NCBI GenBank assembly: GCA_036897095.1
Contig: JAYMSP010002028.1
Span: 1 to 26,818 of the forward strand
DNA length: 26,818 bases
Source of the DNA: Plantago elongata
Taxonomy: Eukaryota; Streptophyta; Magnoliopsida; Lamiales; Plantaginaceae
Direction: 5' to 3'
Shown here piece after piece: positions 1 to 11,091 of this stretch (positions are counted from its first letter, which is position 1; every line of letters begins with the position of its first letter). Under the pieces are notes generated by a model that made no database searches, had not been told where the DNA came from, and worked only from the letters and a program-made list of their open reading frames with translations. A program made the position numbers and the translations under genes.

Positions 1-328
1 TGTACGTTATACATGATGGAGAAATTTAAATGGTAATACAAACTAGAAGACCAATGTAAAGGGTTGGGAATTTATCATGATAGAATAGTTTAGGATGTCC
101 GGTTCTAATGTATCTGCATGTCACTTTAGAAGTTAATTTCTAAAAAATATTTGCTCTTGGTGCAAGTATCCATTCCTAAAAAATATGAAGTAAATTTGTA
201 ACGAATATATGCTCATGTAAATTATTTTCAACAACTCAAAAGCAACGAACCATGAAACATAGTGTATAGATATCCATTCTAGACTACACTATATTTTATG
301 CATTTCATCATACAACCTTAAATAATGG
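1..328. other. AT-rich DNA, possible body of the Helitron-like element
   Basis: No coding sequence or RNA gene is supported here. If the hairpin at 329-349 is a real Helitron 3' end, this stretch would be the last part of that element. That is inference only, because the 5' TC end is not in the window. Confidence 0.3.
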
Positions 329-360
329 GCACCGCACTTAGCGCGGTGCTTCAATTTTAG
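329..360 (+). mobile_element. Helitron-like 3' terminus (hairpin plus TTAG)
   Basis: GCACCGC (329-335) pairs with GCGGTGC (343-349) around a 7-nt loop. Seven bases of AT-rich spacer follow, then TTAG (357-360) and T. Plant Helitrons end in a short GC-rich hairpin a few bases before CTRR, inserted between A and T. Here the last motif is TTAG rather than CTAG, so the end is variant or decayed. The element body would lie to the left and run off the window. No Rep/helicase coding sequence is visible. A 14-nt core is shared with the inverted end near 7257. Confidence 0.5.
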
Positions 361-563
361 TATTAAAAATAATAGTGGAAATAAAGTGGGAAATCTCACA
401 TGAGCCAATTTAGATTATTATAATAGGTTGTGGGGTTCAAATATTTTCAAATATAGAAACGAGAACTTGAATCAGGGACGACTCAAAAAGCAATACGAGA
501 ACTTGAATTAGGGACGGCGGGAATATAATTTAGCCGCACAATTAGTATACAACAATACAAAAT

Positions 564-1070
564 TTTACAAATAGATCTATGGTGTTTCGACACCATCGTT
601 ATCGTGTTGGACATGTCTAAATACTACCCGAAAAACGATTTTAGTGTTGTGAGGGTTAATGGAGGTGTATACCAAACCAGCACGCACCAAAGTGCGGCCA
701 TCGGTAACATAGACACTACCAGATTATCTTTTAAATTGATGGTGACTGGTATCCTTGTATGCAATTGTTCGTGTGGTTGAGATTCAGTTATGATGGTGAA
801 GCCAGGTGCGATTAGAGAATAAGCCACTCGAGATGCATGTTTGAATATATCCTGGTAGTTGAGTATTTTACTGGTGCTGAGATATGGACTTAGTTTTGTT
901 GTTTTTGGTTTGGAGAATTCTATAATTGTGGTTTGGATTTTGATCTATGTTTTTGGACGATATATATCTATTTTCTTTGTAATTGTTCGTTGAGAGCATT
1001 ACTTTTGCTTTTAACTTTTGTTAATAAATTTTTTAGCCGCTTCAAAAAATAAATAAATTTACAAATAGAT
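564..1070 (+). mobile_element. 5'-truncated LINE (L1-type) remnant with 13-bp target-site duplications
   Basis: TTTACAAATAGAT occurs at 564-576 and again at 1058-1070. Between the copies lies a plus-strand insert whose 3' end (about 980-1057) is T-rich. It carries AATAAATTTTTTAGCCGC and finishes in an A-rich tail (about 1043-1057). An A-rich 3' tail next to long direct repeats of variable length is the hallmark of target-primed reverse transcription. The 3' region also resembles plant LINE tails that I recognise. The insert is only about 480 bp, so ORF1 and reverse transcriptase are absent. An antisense reading of 67 codons (624-827) inside it is probably accidental. Confidence 0.7.
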
Positions 1071-2120
1071 AAAAGTCTATAATTTTTTATAAAAGTGTTA
1101 TATGAGGTGTGAAAGTATAGAAACAATACTTATTTTGGTAATAATGATAGATTACTAATAATGCTTAAAAGAGACTTTATTTTAGAGAGGCTAAAGAAAG
1201 ACGGGCCTAGCTAGCTCATTCCCATTTTAATTTTTGGGTCGTGATCTGGATCTGATATTATGCGGATTAAACAAAAAAAATCAATTATTTAATTGGGTCA
1301 TCATATAAAGAAGGTAAAAGAAAGAGAAAATTACATTTTCTTCTATTTTTCAGATTAATGTGTGAGATATATAGTTTGCACAGAAGAGATAAAAGCAGTG
1401 ATTTGAAGGTAAAATCATAGAATTCTCCTTCTTTAATTCATTCGTTTTTCTCTTGTTTCAACTTGATTTTGGTTCGATTTCTGATTTGTGGCTAGTTTTC
1501 AATATGTTTAGTTTATGACGAACCGAAATTGCCAATTTGAGACACCGATAACCTCAATTTGAAGGTACAAATCTCTGAATTTTTGTTTGTTTTTCAGTTG
1601 TTTGAACTCAATTTGAATATATCTACTCATAAATAAACTTTTAAAAAATTAATCGTAAATTTACAGTATCGGTTTAATTTTACACCCCTACGTATAAACC
1701 ACATGGTAATGGCACAATGTTAAAGTAACATGAAGCAATTAAATACTAGCCATTTTAGACGGATAATTTGGAACAATATTAATGGTAGATCCCAACCTTA
1801 CTATATATAGTAGATAATATTAACATGGTTACCAAAAAACAACATAATCATTCACTATACCGGATAAAATTGCATATTAGACGCAAAATCACACATTACT
1901 ATAATCTTTAACTCAACATATAAATTTGTAACTTTAGAAGTAATTCCTTTTCCCCACAATACGCGACTCTGGACTCGTAGACCAGAGATAATAATTTACA
2001 AAACAAAGAGAGAGGAAATAAAAAGAGGAAAAATCATCTTGGACAAAAAAAAGAGAAAAAAAAAAAAGAGAAGCCTAAACTAAAAACAAACATCACAAAT
2101 CTTGAAACATAAGAGGAAAA
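1071..2120. promoter_or_regulatory. 5' flank of the first PMEI gene
   Basis: No gene is seen. The last 130 bp before the ATG at 2121 are very purine-rich (GA and A runs, about 1995-2090), which suits a leader sequence. A TATA-like string lies near 1800-1810 (in ACTATATATAGT). It would give a leader of roughly 290 nt if used, but this is unproven. Confidence 0.35.
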
Positions 2121-3477
2121 ATGGCTTCAAATAAGTTCAGCTCTCTCTTTGTAATCACCGCTGCTCTTCTTCTCCTCGCTGCGGCCTATGGCCCCGTTGT
2201 AGAAGCCCGCAAATACACCGGTATCAATGAATTCTGCCGCACCTCTGATCACAGGTGATGAATTACCATCTCATTTTGAATTTCTTTTCTAGAAAGTATA
2301 CGATTCAATATCTTTTATTTCTTCGAGTATAATGTAATATGAATTATTATATCGATCTTGATCATTAATGTGTTTAAACTTTATTATTTTTTAATCACCT
2401 ACTCACCTTATCACGCGTTTTCATCTTATTTGTTTTTCTCTTATATGTTATTATTCACCATTCTAAACTTCTAGCGGTATCAAACTACCTTCCAAGAGTT
2501 TTTCCTCGTTCACGGATTAAATTTGAGAAAAACTTCATTTGGCTTGTTAATTATTTTTTTTAATGAAAAGGAAATGCCTTGTTTGTAATGGAAATCTAAG
2601 TATCAATGACATGATGATTTATTATTGAATCATGATACCTTATATAAGGTTTCATTGTATTCAAAATTATGATTTCGTGATGTTTCAAAAGTTATATATA
2701 CCATACTTGCATCATGTGTAAAACACATTCATGCACTGTGAGATACATAATAATGTTGCATAAAAAAATCAAATAATCATGTAGTTAATCAAAACATACG
2801 CACATCTTATTTTCAACGCTTCTACCTTACATGCATAGGAAACCACTCAAGAATACCTAAGGGTTTCTCCTCAATCTTTATTATAACTAGAGGCCTTTTA
2901 TACTATTATAATATATTAACACATGACTAAAGCTTCTTTAGTATGTTACATTATTATATTAATACAGAACTTGCGTTGAGTTACAATATTGTATTTATAT
3001 ATTAACGCATGTCGGGTATTTTTTTTTTTTAAGGGGGTTTTTGGTTTGGATTTCTTAATATCATATCTAACTCTGCAATAAAACAGGAAGTTGTGCACAA
3101 TCATGGTGAAGAACGCTACAACCTGGCATGATGCTTCTGTGAACGCCATCGAAACCACCCTTCATGTAGCCCAACGCATTCAGGCTTTGACTCATCTTCT
3201 GAAGCCTGAAATTGCCCAACTCGAGCCCCAGACCCAGGAGTCTATCATGTCGACTTGCCAAGAGGATTTCGATGGCATAGTGGACGATCTTCAGACAGCC
3301 ATTGAAGCAATCAACTCGAAAGACATTGGAACCGTTCGGACAATGCTCAGCGCCGCTTACAGTAGTGACTGCTCAGATGCATTGAAACAGTTTGGAGTCA
3401 TTTGCCCCTTCAGCAAGGCTGTTGAGATTTTGCAGAAGGAGGTTGATAACTGCTTGGCTGTTGTACAACAGGACTAG
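2121..3477 (+). CDS. PMEI-domain (pectin methylesterase/invertase inhibitor-like) secreted protein, two exons
   Basis: The exons are 2121-2254 and 3087-3477, joined by a GT-AG phase-2 intron of 832 bp, giving 174 aa. The join restores an Arg codon and an uninterrupted domain. Residues 1-29 look like a signal peptide: a hydrophobic core (ITAALLLLAAAYG), with cleavage probable after VEA. PMEI-domain proteins are four-helix bundles held by two disulfides. Here they are C39/C48 (eight residues apart, the first helical hairpin) and C102/C140. The segment around STCQEDFDGIVDDLQ and the DCSDAL box fit the family. Two extra cysteines (C151, C167) and one N-glycosylation sequon (N54) are visible. Such proteins act in the apoplast or vacuole, inhibiting pectin methylesterase or acid invertase. 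Which enzyme this one targets cannot be read from the sequence. The ATG at 3103 in exon 2 is internal and would lose the signal peptide. A paralogue lies 2.9 kb downstream. Confidence 0.85.
2255..3086 (+). other. Intron of the first PMEI gene
   Basis: It is AT-rich and begins GTGATG. It ends with a T-run (about 3020-3030) some 55 bp before AAAACAG. No coding or transposon signature is evident in it. Its length (832 bp) is large for so small a gene. Confidence 0.8.
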
Positions 3478-3487
3478 TATAAATGAT

Positions 3488-3620
3488 TTGGTCATAAATT
3501 AAATGAAAGTAAACAACATTTGGTATAATTGAGAAAGTAAGTTTCGGAAGGAAAAAAAAACCTATTTTCTCACTAAATAGGTCTTTTTTTTAACAAATTT
3601 ACAGTTTAATTTATGACCAA
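3488..3620. repeat. Inverted repeat / foldback element in the 3' flank of the first PMEI gene
   Basis: TTGGTCATAAATTAAA at 3488-3503 is the exact reverse complement of 3605-3620. Between these arms sits a second hairpin at about 3552-3592, where ACCTATTT pairs with AAATAGGT. The element begins 11 bp after the stop codon, so it probably lies in the 3' UTR. It may be a small MITE, but no convincing target-site duplication was found. Confidence 0.7.
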
Positions 3621-4449
3621 TTATAATATTGTCTATTGAATAACATAAGTTATTCTCATTAGTCTATATTCGTTCAAGTATTTTGTCGATGATTAATTTT
3701 TTTGTTGCGATTTTTCCAGCTAAATTGAGTTGTGGCAGGTTATGTATAAGAGTCATGTCAAACCTTGTAAATTACATCATATTTTGAATAATTCTACATT
3801 TAATTTGATTCATTTGATAATTTTGTAATATGTTACATACTCCAACATTTTGAAAGAATTAGTTAAAATGGAATCTTTATGTTTATTTTATTATAATCTC
3901 TTCCATCTCAACATCCTATTCACTATTATCGAATTAGATATTTTAAAATATTTAACTGCAAATGGTTGGAAACTTAAAAAATTATTGTTAGAATATTGTT
4001 TTATGTGACGAATGTATTTTACAATGAGAATCTAGTTTTTTTTCCGTAAAACCATTAATATTTTACATATGGCAAATAATGTTGTAGGGTAGAGAGCACA
4101 TAAATGTATGTGGAAAACTATTTTGAAGGAAAAAGGATTTTTGGGTCGGATTGGTTTGGATTTGTCCCAAATTAATAGGCACTGACCTGGCACATAATTG
4201 AAGGCTAGTCCCAGGCAAACCGGGTTTGGGCCTAGTAGAAAATCGTAGGCCTAAGTAAGGAATTTAGTTTTAGCCATTAGGGGATAGTGTAAGCTATGAA
4301 CAAATATTACGGAGTTTTAAAACCATATCCCATCCTGACATATCACAACTAAAACCATAGTACTTGTACATCTCTTGCATATTAAAAAAACTTGATCAAT
4401 TAGGTGCGGCCACAATGTTTATTTTGACATACATTAATTTATCACAATA
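3621..4449. other. AT-rich intergenic DNA
   Basis: No gene, RNA or clear repeat is supported. The short GC-richer patch at 4140-4260 (GGGTCGGATTGGTTTGG and following) has no open frame of note. Confidence 0.4.
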
Positions 4450-4454
4450 GAATT

Positions 4455-5897
4455 TGTTAGTCCAGATTACGACAAAAGAAAAGACTAGAGGATGGAGGGT
4501 GAATAGTCTTTTTAAACTTTCGTCGACTAACAGTCTTTCTCAGAAACCTTTGGGGTTTCTGATACTTAGATTCAGAGAACAGAAGACTTTAAGCGACAGA
4601 TAAATCTAAATGTGCTTTGCAGTAATAACGTGTGTGTGTGTGTGTGATGCTAGAATGTAAATGCAATAAGTAAATAACACAACAAATTATAGTGGTATCT
4701 GGAGGTGGCGTAATCCTCCAACTAGTCCACTTCAGTCTTTCTGAGATCTGGAATTCACTAGAACAGATAATTGAGTTCTCTTGACACTGTATCCTATTTT
4801 AAGATCCCTACAAACAAATGGTTCCCAACCAAATGTTCCCCCTGAGTTGTTCCCTAGCTTCTAAAGCCAAGTACTTCATGTACTCAAGATAACCTTGGAG
4901 CTTTTCCTTGATTTCCAAACCAGTACTTCTTGTACTCCACGCCTTGATGGTGTTGGTTATATGATGACTGTCAGGCTACTCTTAAATAACTTTTCAGCTA
5001 TAATAACAGAGAGCTGGAGGAGATAACAGTACTTAATATACTTGTTCACTATATGGTAGTATTCTCCTTTCTAACCCAAGTGTTGATATATGTTCTGAAG
5101 AATGAACTTCAGAAAGGGTATCTGAGTGTTCAACTCTTTTACAAATAATCAAGCTCTTGTTAAGGTTCATGACACTTTGAACTACTGGTAATTTTTCGAG
5201 CTGTATGGTCGCAATTGTTAGCTTGGAGAATTGTAGTATGAATGCTTGAGAGAATACTTGCTTGATATGAAAGTATGAGCGTAGTTCGTGTGTTTATTTC
5301 TCAGCTTCTAAAGTGTTGATATTTATAAATAAATTTGAGAGTCATTCGAATAGTATCCGTTAGAGCTTCTCAGAATTCAGTCCGTTGATATCTTGAAATA
5401 AGTACTCAGAAGTCAATATCTCATTTTTCGAAGAGGGCTTGCTAGACGAATTTTCAGTCGGTGTAATTAATACACTATAATATTTCTTGTCATGTAGTCT
5501 CAACGGACACATGTGCCTTTCTGAAAGCTAGCCTGCTCCTTGACTCAATAATGACATATCTCCAAAGAGGTGTAATGTGCTAAATGCAATATATAATGGC
5601 ATTCTGAACATAGTCTTTCCGATGAGACTACTCCTTTATGTCTTCATTAAATTTGCGCAATCTTCAGTCTTCAAATTTTCGATTAAACTGCATTGCTAGG
5701 ATCCTTCTTCATGGCCTTCTCAAAATATATATAAAAATTACATTTATAGACCTAATAATCCTATTAAAGTTTAACCAGACTAACATACTAAGTGATTTCC
5801 TTTTTTACAATGTTCAAGTGAACTAAAAGTACTAGTCACCTTTCTGTATTAAAGATAAATTAAATGGTGATTGATCAAAAATACTATATTTCTAACA
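4455..5897 (+). mobile_element. Solo LTR of an LTR retrotransposon
   Basis: The unit starts TGTTAG (4455-4460) and ends CTAACA (5892-5897), the canonical TG...CA inverted ends of an LTR. It is flanked by identical 5-bp repeats, GAATT at 4450-4454 and 5898-5902. The length is 1443 bp. There is no second LTR copy, primer-binding site, gag or pol inside, so this is a solo LTR left by recombination between the two LTRs. The opening motif (GAGGATGGAGGGTGAATAGTC, 4489-4509) resembles the start of Copia-type LTRs that I recognise, but superfamily assignment is tentative. Small open frames within it (for example 5638-5826) have no support as genes. Confidence 0.85.
4630..4646. repeat. (GT)n microsatellite inside the solo LTR
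   Basis: About eight GT dinucleotides in a row lie within the LTR. Confidence 0.9.
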
Positions 5898-5902
5898 GAA
5901 TT

Positions 5903-6404
5903 CACAACTAGACTTAGAACTAAACTAATATGTTTTGAACATGTCACACTAGTCAAGCGGGTCCAATGCTAACCCGACATAACACATTATTACTTTCTAA
6001 AGTAAATGGAGCTTAATGACTTTAAGATATTTGGGCAGTTTAGCTACTCATATATGGATCTACTAACCGCCTCGTTTCAATTCCAACAAACTCGTTTTTC
6101 CATTAATTAAAATTGTTCTATGCCTCCATTCACTAACTAAACAAATGGATTAGCATACTTGAAGGAAATAATTGGACTTATCCAAATATAGCACATTCCC
6201 AAAATAGAATTATTCATTATCACATTTAACCAATCCAAAACACAATGTTATTACCGAAACACATTTGTTTCTTCGGCATCCAATAAAGAAAGAGTAAAGA
6301 ACTTTTCCTACTTGGGTGCCCAGTAAAGAATAAAAAAGAAAGAAACCAAAGTGAGAAAAAATATTCAAAAAGAATTATAATTCCATATTAACAAATAGTA
6401 CAAA
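5903..6404. promoter_or_regulatory. 5' flank of the second PMEI gene
   Basis: This is the 502 bp between the solo LTR duplication and the ATG at 6405. It is AT-rich, with CCAAT-like strings near 6230 and 6280 and a purine-rich stretch (6287-6360) just before the start, similar in style to the leader of the first PMEI gene. No clear TATA box is evident. Confidence 0.35.
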
Positions 6405-6905
6405 ATGGCTTATATCAACAAATCCTCAGTTCTTCTCACATTCACCCTCCTAGCCAGTTACATGATCCTCTCAAATGCGGACCTTTGCGGTTTAGCAAAC
6501 GACCATGTCCTTTGCACGCAGTTGACGAAGCACGCAAATAAGTGGAATGTAGCAATGGACAACATTCTAAAGTCCTCCCTTGTCATGACCAAGAAGGCTC
6601 ATGCAATCACAGGCCTGATCGAGGCACGTATGCCGGCTCAGCTCAGACCTGTTACGAAAGAGTCGATCGATTCAACATGCAAAGAGACGTATGACAACGT
6701 TATCTACAACCTGCAATCGAGCCTTAGATTCGTTAAGAACGGTGATTTTGGATCCCTTAAGACATACCTCTCTGCCATCTCTTTCTCTGAATGTACCGAT
6801 GCATTGAATGAGTTCGGGACGACGTTGCCAGAGGCGAATCAGTTCGAGGCTGACATTCAGAAGCTATCTAGCACATTGTTGGCTGTTGCAGACAAGAAGC
6901 ATTAA
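6405..6905 (+). CDS. PMEI-domain (pectin methylesterase/invertase inhibitor-like) secreted protein, single exon
   Basis: This encodes 166 aa in one exon. Residues 1-25 form a probable signal peptide (LLTFTLLASYMILSNA, cleavage near A26). The four family cysteines are present: C28/C37, again eight residues apart, then C92 and C130. The boxes ESIDSTCKETYDNVIYNLQ and ECTDALNEFG align with ESIMSTCQEDFDGIVDDLQ and DCSDALKQFG of the upstream gene, so the two are diverged tandem paralogues on the same strand. This copy has no intron and lacks the two extra C-terminal cysteines. Its role would be inhibition of pectin methylesterase or invertase in the secretory pathway or apoplast; the target enzyme is not determinable here. 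The ATG at 6405 is the only start that keeps the signal peptide. Confidence 0.85.
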   Translation: MAYINKSSVLLTFTLLASYMILSNADLCGLANDHVLCTQLTKHANKWNVAMDNILKSSLVMTKKAHAITGLIEARMPAQLRPVTKESIDSTCKETYDNVIYNLQSSLRFVKNGDFGSLKTYLSAISFSECTDALNEFGTTLPEANQFEADIQKLSSTLLAVADKKH

Positions 6906-7245
6906 CTTGAAGGAGTTTTTTGTTTGGTTTTATCCCTGTTTATTTGGCCTGATTTTGTTCATAGCTAGGTTATGTTTTTTGTTTATATATTAGTAGTATA
7001 ATTTGTTGAGATTTAGAAAAGTAGGATGCAACAAGTGTTTGATGCATAAAAAGATGCCAAAGGACATCGATTCCTCATCTCTTTATCAATTACCGCAAAT
7101 ATTTACAAATGTTTTATTGATTTAATATTTATAATAATATATATTTGTTATGTATAGCCTAAATAGAGATAAAGTGATTGGATTATAGTCATTTCTTGCT
7201 TATATTTACGACATGATGTTATCACTATCGGACTCTATATATATA
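6906..7245. other. 3' flank of the second PMEI gene
   Basis: AT-rich DNA holding the probable 3' UTR and polyadenylation region. No further feature is supported. Confidence 0.4.
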
Positions 7246-7270
7246 CTAGTGTTTTCGCACCGCGCTAAGT
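7246..7270 (-). mobile_element. Helitron-like 3' terminus in inverted orientation (CTAG end)
   Basis: On the minus strand the sequence reads ACTTAGCGCGGTGC (7270-7257), then GAAAACA, then CTAG (7249-7246) followed by T. This 14-nt core is identical to that at 336-349, and CTAG|T is the standard Helitron end. The left arm of the hairpin is eroded here (ATGG instead of GCACCGC). The element body would lie to the right, from 7271; its 5' end is not located. Confidence 0.5.
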
Positions 7271-10200
7271 CCATTTTAACCGTAATTGATGATGAATTTG
7301 TTTCGTTAATATTTTTATTTTAAACTGCAATGGTTTGTAAATTGCTTGCACAACACCAAACCAAAAACTCATTGAGGATCCAGAGAAAGAAGATGGGCAA
7401 TATGCGTTGTGTTCCTTCCCAAATATTGAGAATTCCAGCAGCATGTGTAAAACTGAGGCCCCAAACATTTTTTAAATAGTCTTGCATAATGAAAAACGCC
7501 TAGTTCTCCACTACATCACTCCATCTTATTGCTGCAAGATTAGTATGGAATGTTGGAACTTATAATACAACATAATAGTATCATGAATTGCCTCAAACTT
7601 TACAATTTCACTCACGAAAGCATGATGCGATAAATGAAATTCGTAGTAAGGTCAGTTAGTTCCGTTACCTATGAGCCGGAACTATGGAGTGGTATTCGGC
7701 CCCCTTCGTGGTTGCATGCATGTACAAGGTACTACTGGTGAGAACGTTTAGGGAAGTGTTGTTCATCCACCCGATAATGTGTTGTGTGATATTTTAGTGT
7801 GGATAAATGAATTATTTTTTGGGAAAAAAATGTTATGGAGCGTATGAATTAACAATCAATACGAAGGCAGGGCCATCGTTTCGTTAGTGACATATGGGCC
7901 GAATCCTGATAGATCGAATCGGACTGGATCAGGCCTAGATAAGCATGCCTGGACGGCTGGACCAATTTTAGGTAAGACACCATCCACCTGTCTGTGCAAC
8001 CAATCACCAAGTAGTATTGTTTGGTCCAAAAATATTGAACCACCTTTAGTTTTCAGAAATTATACTACAATTGATAATCTGAAGCTGGGAGCCCAACATT
8101 TTTTTATTTTTCGGCAATAGGAAAAATCGGTCGCTTTGTATACCAAAATTAAAAAGGTAATAAAATACGATCACTCCTTAGATTATATTAAAGTTGAGAA
8201 AATGTACATCTTGAACCGGGGTTGTTTCCCGTTCAAATTTACGATAACTTACTCTGAAAATTTATCAGCTACGAAATTATACGTGAAATTAGTAGTCTAA
8301 GGCAATGTAAGTTTTTAGCACTCCAACACCGAAGAAGTTGAGAGGCTCTAACATGATGGTTGTTTCATGTTTCCAAGTTGATGATGGATCACCCACTCAT
8401 ACTAAAATCGACGTATCTAAATATAAATTTTTAATTTCACGTATAAAACCGACTAACCACAGTCTATTCATGAGGAAACATGTTAGAATATTCACATCAC
8501 TTATGAGAAAATTATGTAATAAATTGTATATTTTTTTCCCTTAATATGTTCTTTTACGGGATGATGATCAAATTTAATAGTTTTAAATCGAACACACTTT
8601 ATTTCTTTTTGAGATATGATATTACAATTATAATATTCAGTCGAATAAATATTTATCATGAATCATTTTTCAATAAATCTCTATACAGAGGGCAAATATC
8701 ATCCGTTTCGATGAATCAAACTCGTGATCCCTTTGTTACGGAGTGTCACATCTTGCTACTTGGCTACGAACGTATAATTAAATGTAGTTGGACATAAATT
8801 TAAAGTGAGAAAATCAAAATAGCCCCGACTTGACCTACTGCGACTGCTCAAATGGCCATCCATTCATCTTTGATTCTAATTTTGAATGTTCCTCCATTAA
8901 CCCCATAAGGCATAAACCATCTAAACCCGTTATTATCTCTTTAAATTAGATAATGCGTTATTAAATATTGACAGGACTTTACATTTGAGGGGTATTATAT
9001 ATAGATGACGTAAAACATATGAACTGTAGTAAAATAGATAGTAGTGAGTGAGTGTTTTGATATAGTTTTGATTTTTATAGATTGTTGGGTTATCATTTTT
9101 GGAGGTATAGAAGGTGTATATAATAGTGAATTAATATGAAATAAGTTATGACATTTGATAATTTTATGACTAATTAATTGAATTCGAAATTGTTTTATTA
9201 ATTAGTTTAAAAGTTTTATCTCATATAAATACAAAATAAGAATGAAGCCTAAAAGACCACGATAAATGACTTGAAAGTGAATTATAACGCAACGTGATGT
9301 AATAATATATAACAACTGGACTTAAATAGATTCAAAGTTATTCATTAACGCTAAAGTTTAATTCTTCAATGGATCTAAGATTTAGTTAAAACCCAAAATC
9401 AAATAGCCATGTGATCTTTAAAGAACATTTGATCCCATGATCTTAAAAGATCAACGTTTAATTGAGATTCTCATAACATAATCTTCAATAATCTTACGTA
9501 TTATATAACTATATATATTTCTTAAATCGTAATTTTACTGGAACTTTTAGTAAATTAATGTTTTGTTCAATTTGTTTGAACTAAATGGGCTTAATTTGAA
9601 TTGCAGAAGTCACCGATCAAAATTTAATTAAATTGAATTAATCTAAATTGAAATAATCTCAACATATAAACTAATAAAATAATTATTATTAAGATAGAAT
9701 AATTAATTAAGATTTGGAGGATATGCCACTACGAATTATAAGCCACTAATATAGCTTAATGACGATACCTAGCACAACATTATTTCCCCTAATAACCGAC
9801 CAATCAAATTATGAAATGAATTAATTAAGATTCCCATTGTTTGTCATAATTGGCGGTGCTTGTCTGACTATCTTCAAGTAAACAGTCAACACTACCATTT
9901 AATCCGCAACAGGTTTTTGTTTTGGCCACCAGCGACCACTCGAACATGTTTTGAGTTGGTATTTTGGAGAGCCTCATAAAAATAGTTTTACTTGAAATCA
10001 AGTTAAAAGATTCCTTCTGCTGATAAAAAATCCAATAATAGATCGTATTAGAAGACACATAACCAACAATGCATGTAAGTAGTTAAGATTCTCCATGTGA
10101 TATAGTAGCTCAAGAGGACTAATCAACTTTAGAACAATGGGACAACACAAGATTTAGATGATTGACAGTAAATCTTCAGAGACTGAAGTTTGCAGATTAC

Positions 10201-11090
10201 GTCAATCTAATCTTAAGAAGCCTATATCTTCTTTTCTATGTCGAATTGAAGTTGAAAGGTAACTGTTGTATGGAATTGAAAGTTGATAATTGTAATCTAG
10301 ATTAGATATAATGATTGGGAAGATCAGTTTATAGGTGTTGACCTAGGCCGAGAATTCCACTCAACGAGCGTAGGTTACTATTACATGGTTGATGACATGG
10401 ACTCGAACTGGATTGTTAAGCAAGGAATTGAGACGAATTTTCGAATTCTCTACATTGCCAATGAACTGTATGACTTACTGAAGAATTTTGAATTCTCAAA
10501 TTCCCCTCAAAATCGAAACCTTCATCCCAAAACCCTGATAAACTCTAATACCCAATTTCCTTCAACCCTAATATTTAAATTCCTTCAAATCACAAACAAA
10601 AATTCCCGAAATTGTTAGTAAACTCTAATTCTCTAATTTTTTGAATTCCTCATTATCAGTCGAAATCGAACATGGAGTGTGGAAAATATGTTGCCCGATT
10701 ACTTCGACTTATGCGATTGACGATTGGATATAATCGTTTTGTAATAGGGTGGATTTGGTTTGTAATTAAGTAAGTTTTCATGAAGAAATCAATGCAACAG
10801 TAAACTTTCGAGTTTGGAGAAGAACAGAGCCAACAACTGCAAACTAGGGTAGAATTTCTGTAATTGATTGTGTAATTATCTGTGTTTGATTTGTTAAGGT
10901 TGTTGGCGTGTATTTTTTATTGCATCATCATCCACATCAACTATTTCATATGAATATATGTTGTTTGTACGGTTCTAGAACGAAATACGCAAATTTAAAT
11001 TTTTATAGGACTTAAATCGAAGTGGACGTTCAATTATGAAAAAAAATGCAATTCTCCCAAGGTTTGAAGGAAAAACCCACCTATAAATAT
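7271..11090. other. About 3.8 kb with no supported gene
   Basis: Short open frames occur on both strands (for example 7887-8120, 8546-8797, 9825-10058 and 10385-10618). None shows a recognisable domain, a signal peptide or splice structure. The stretch just inside the Helitron-like end (7346-7471, plus strand) reads as a short coding-like segment without a start. The rest is AT-rich and probably decayed transposon DNA and the distal TAA1 promoter. Confidence 0.4.
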
Positions 11091-11091
11091 G

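Noticed and set aside
4455..5897. Reading the solo LTR as a complete small retrotransposon (TRIM)
   Set aside because: A TRIM would carry two LTR copies with a primer-binding site and polypurine tract between them. Only one copy is present.
10385..10618. 77-codon frame upstream of TAA1
   Set aside because: No domain, signal or splice structure, and its C-terminal half is Asn/Pro/Thr-rich AT-driven sequence.
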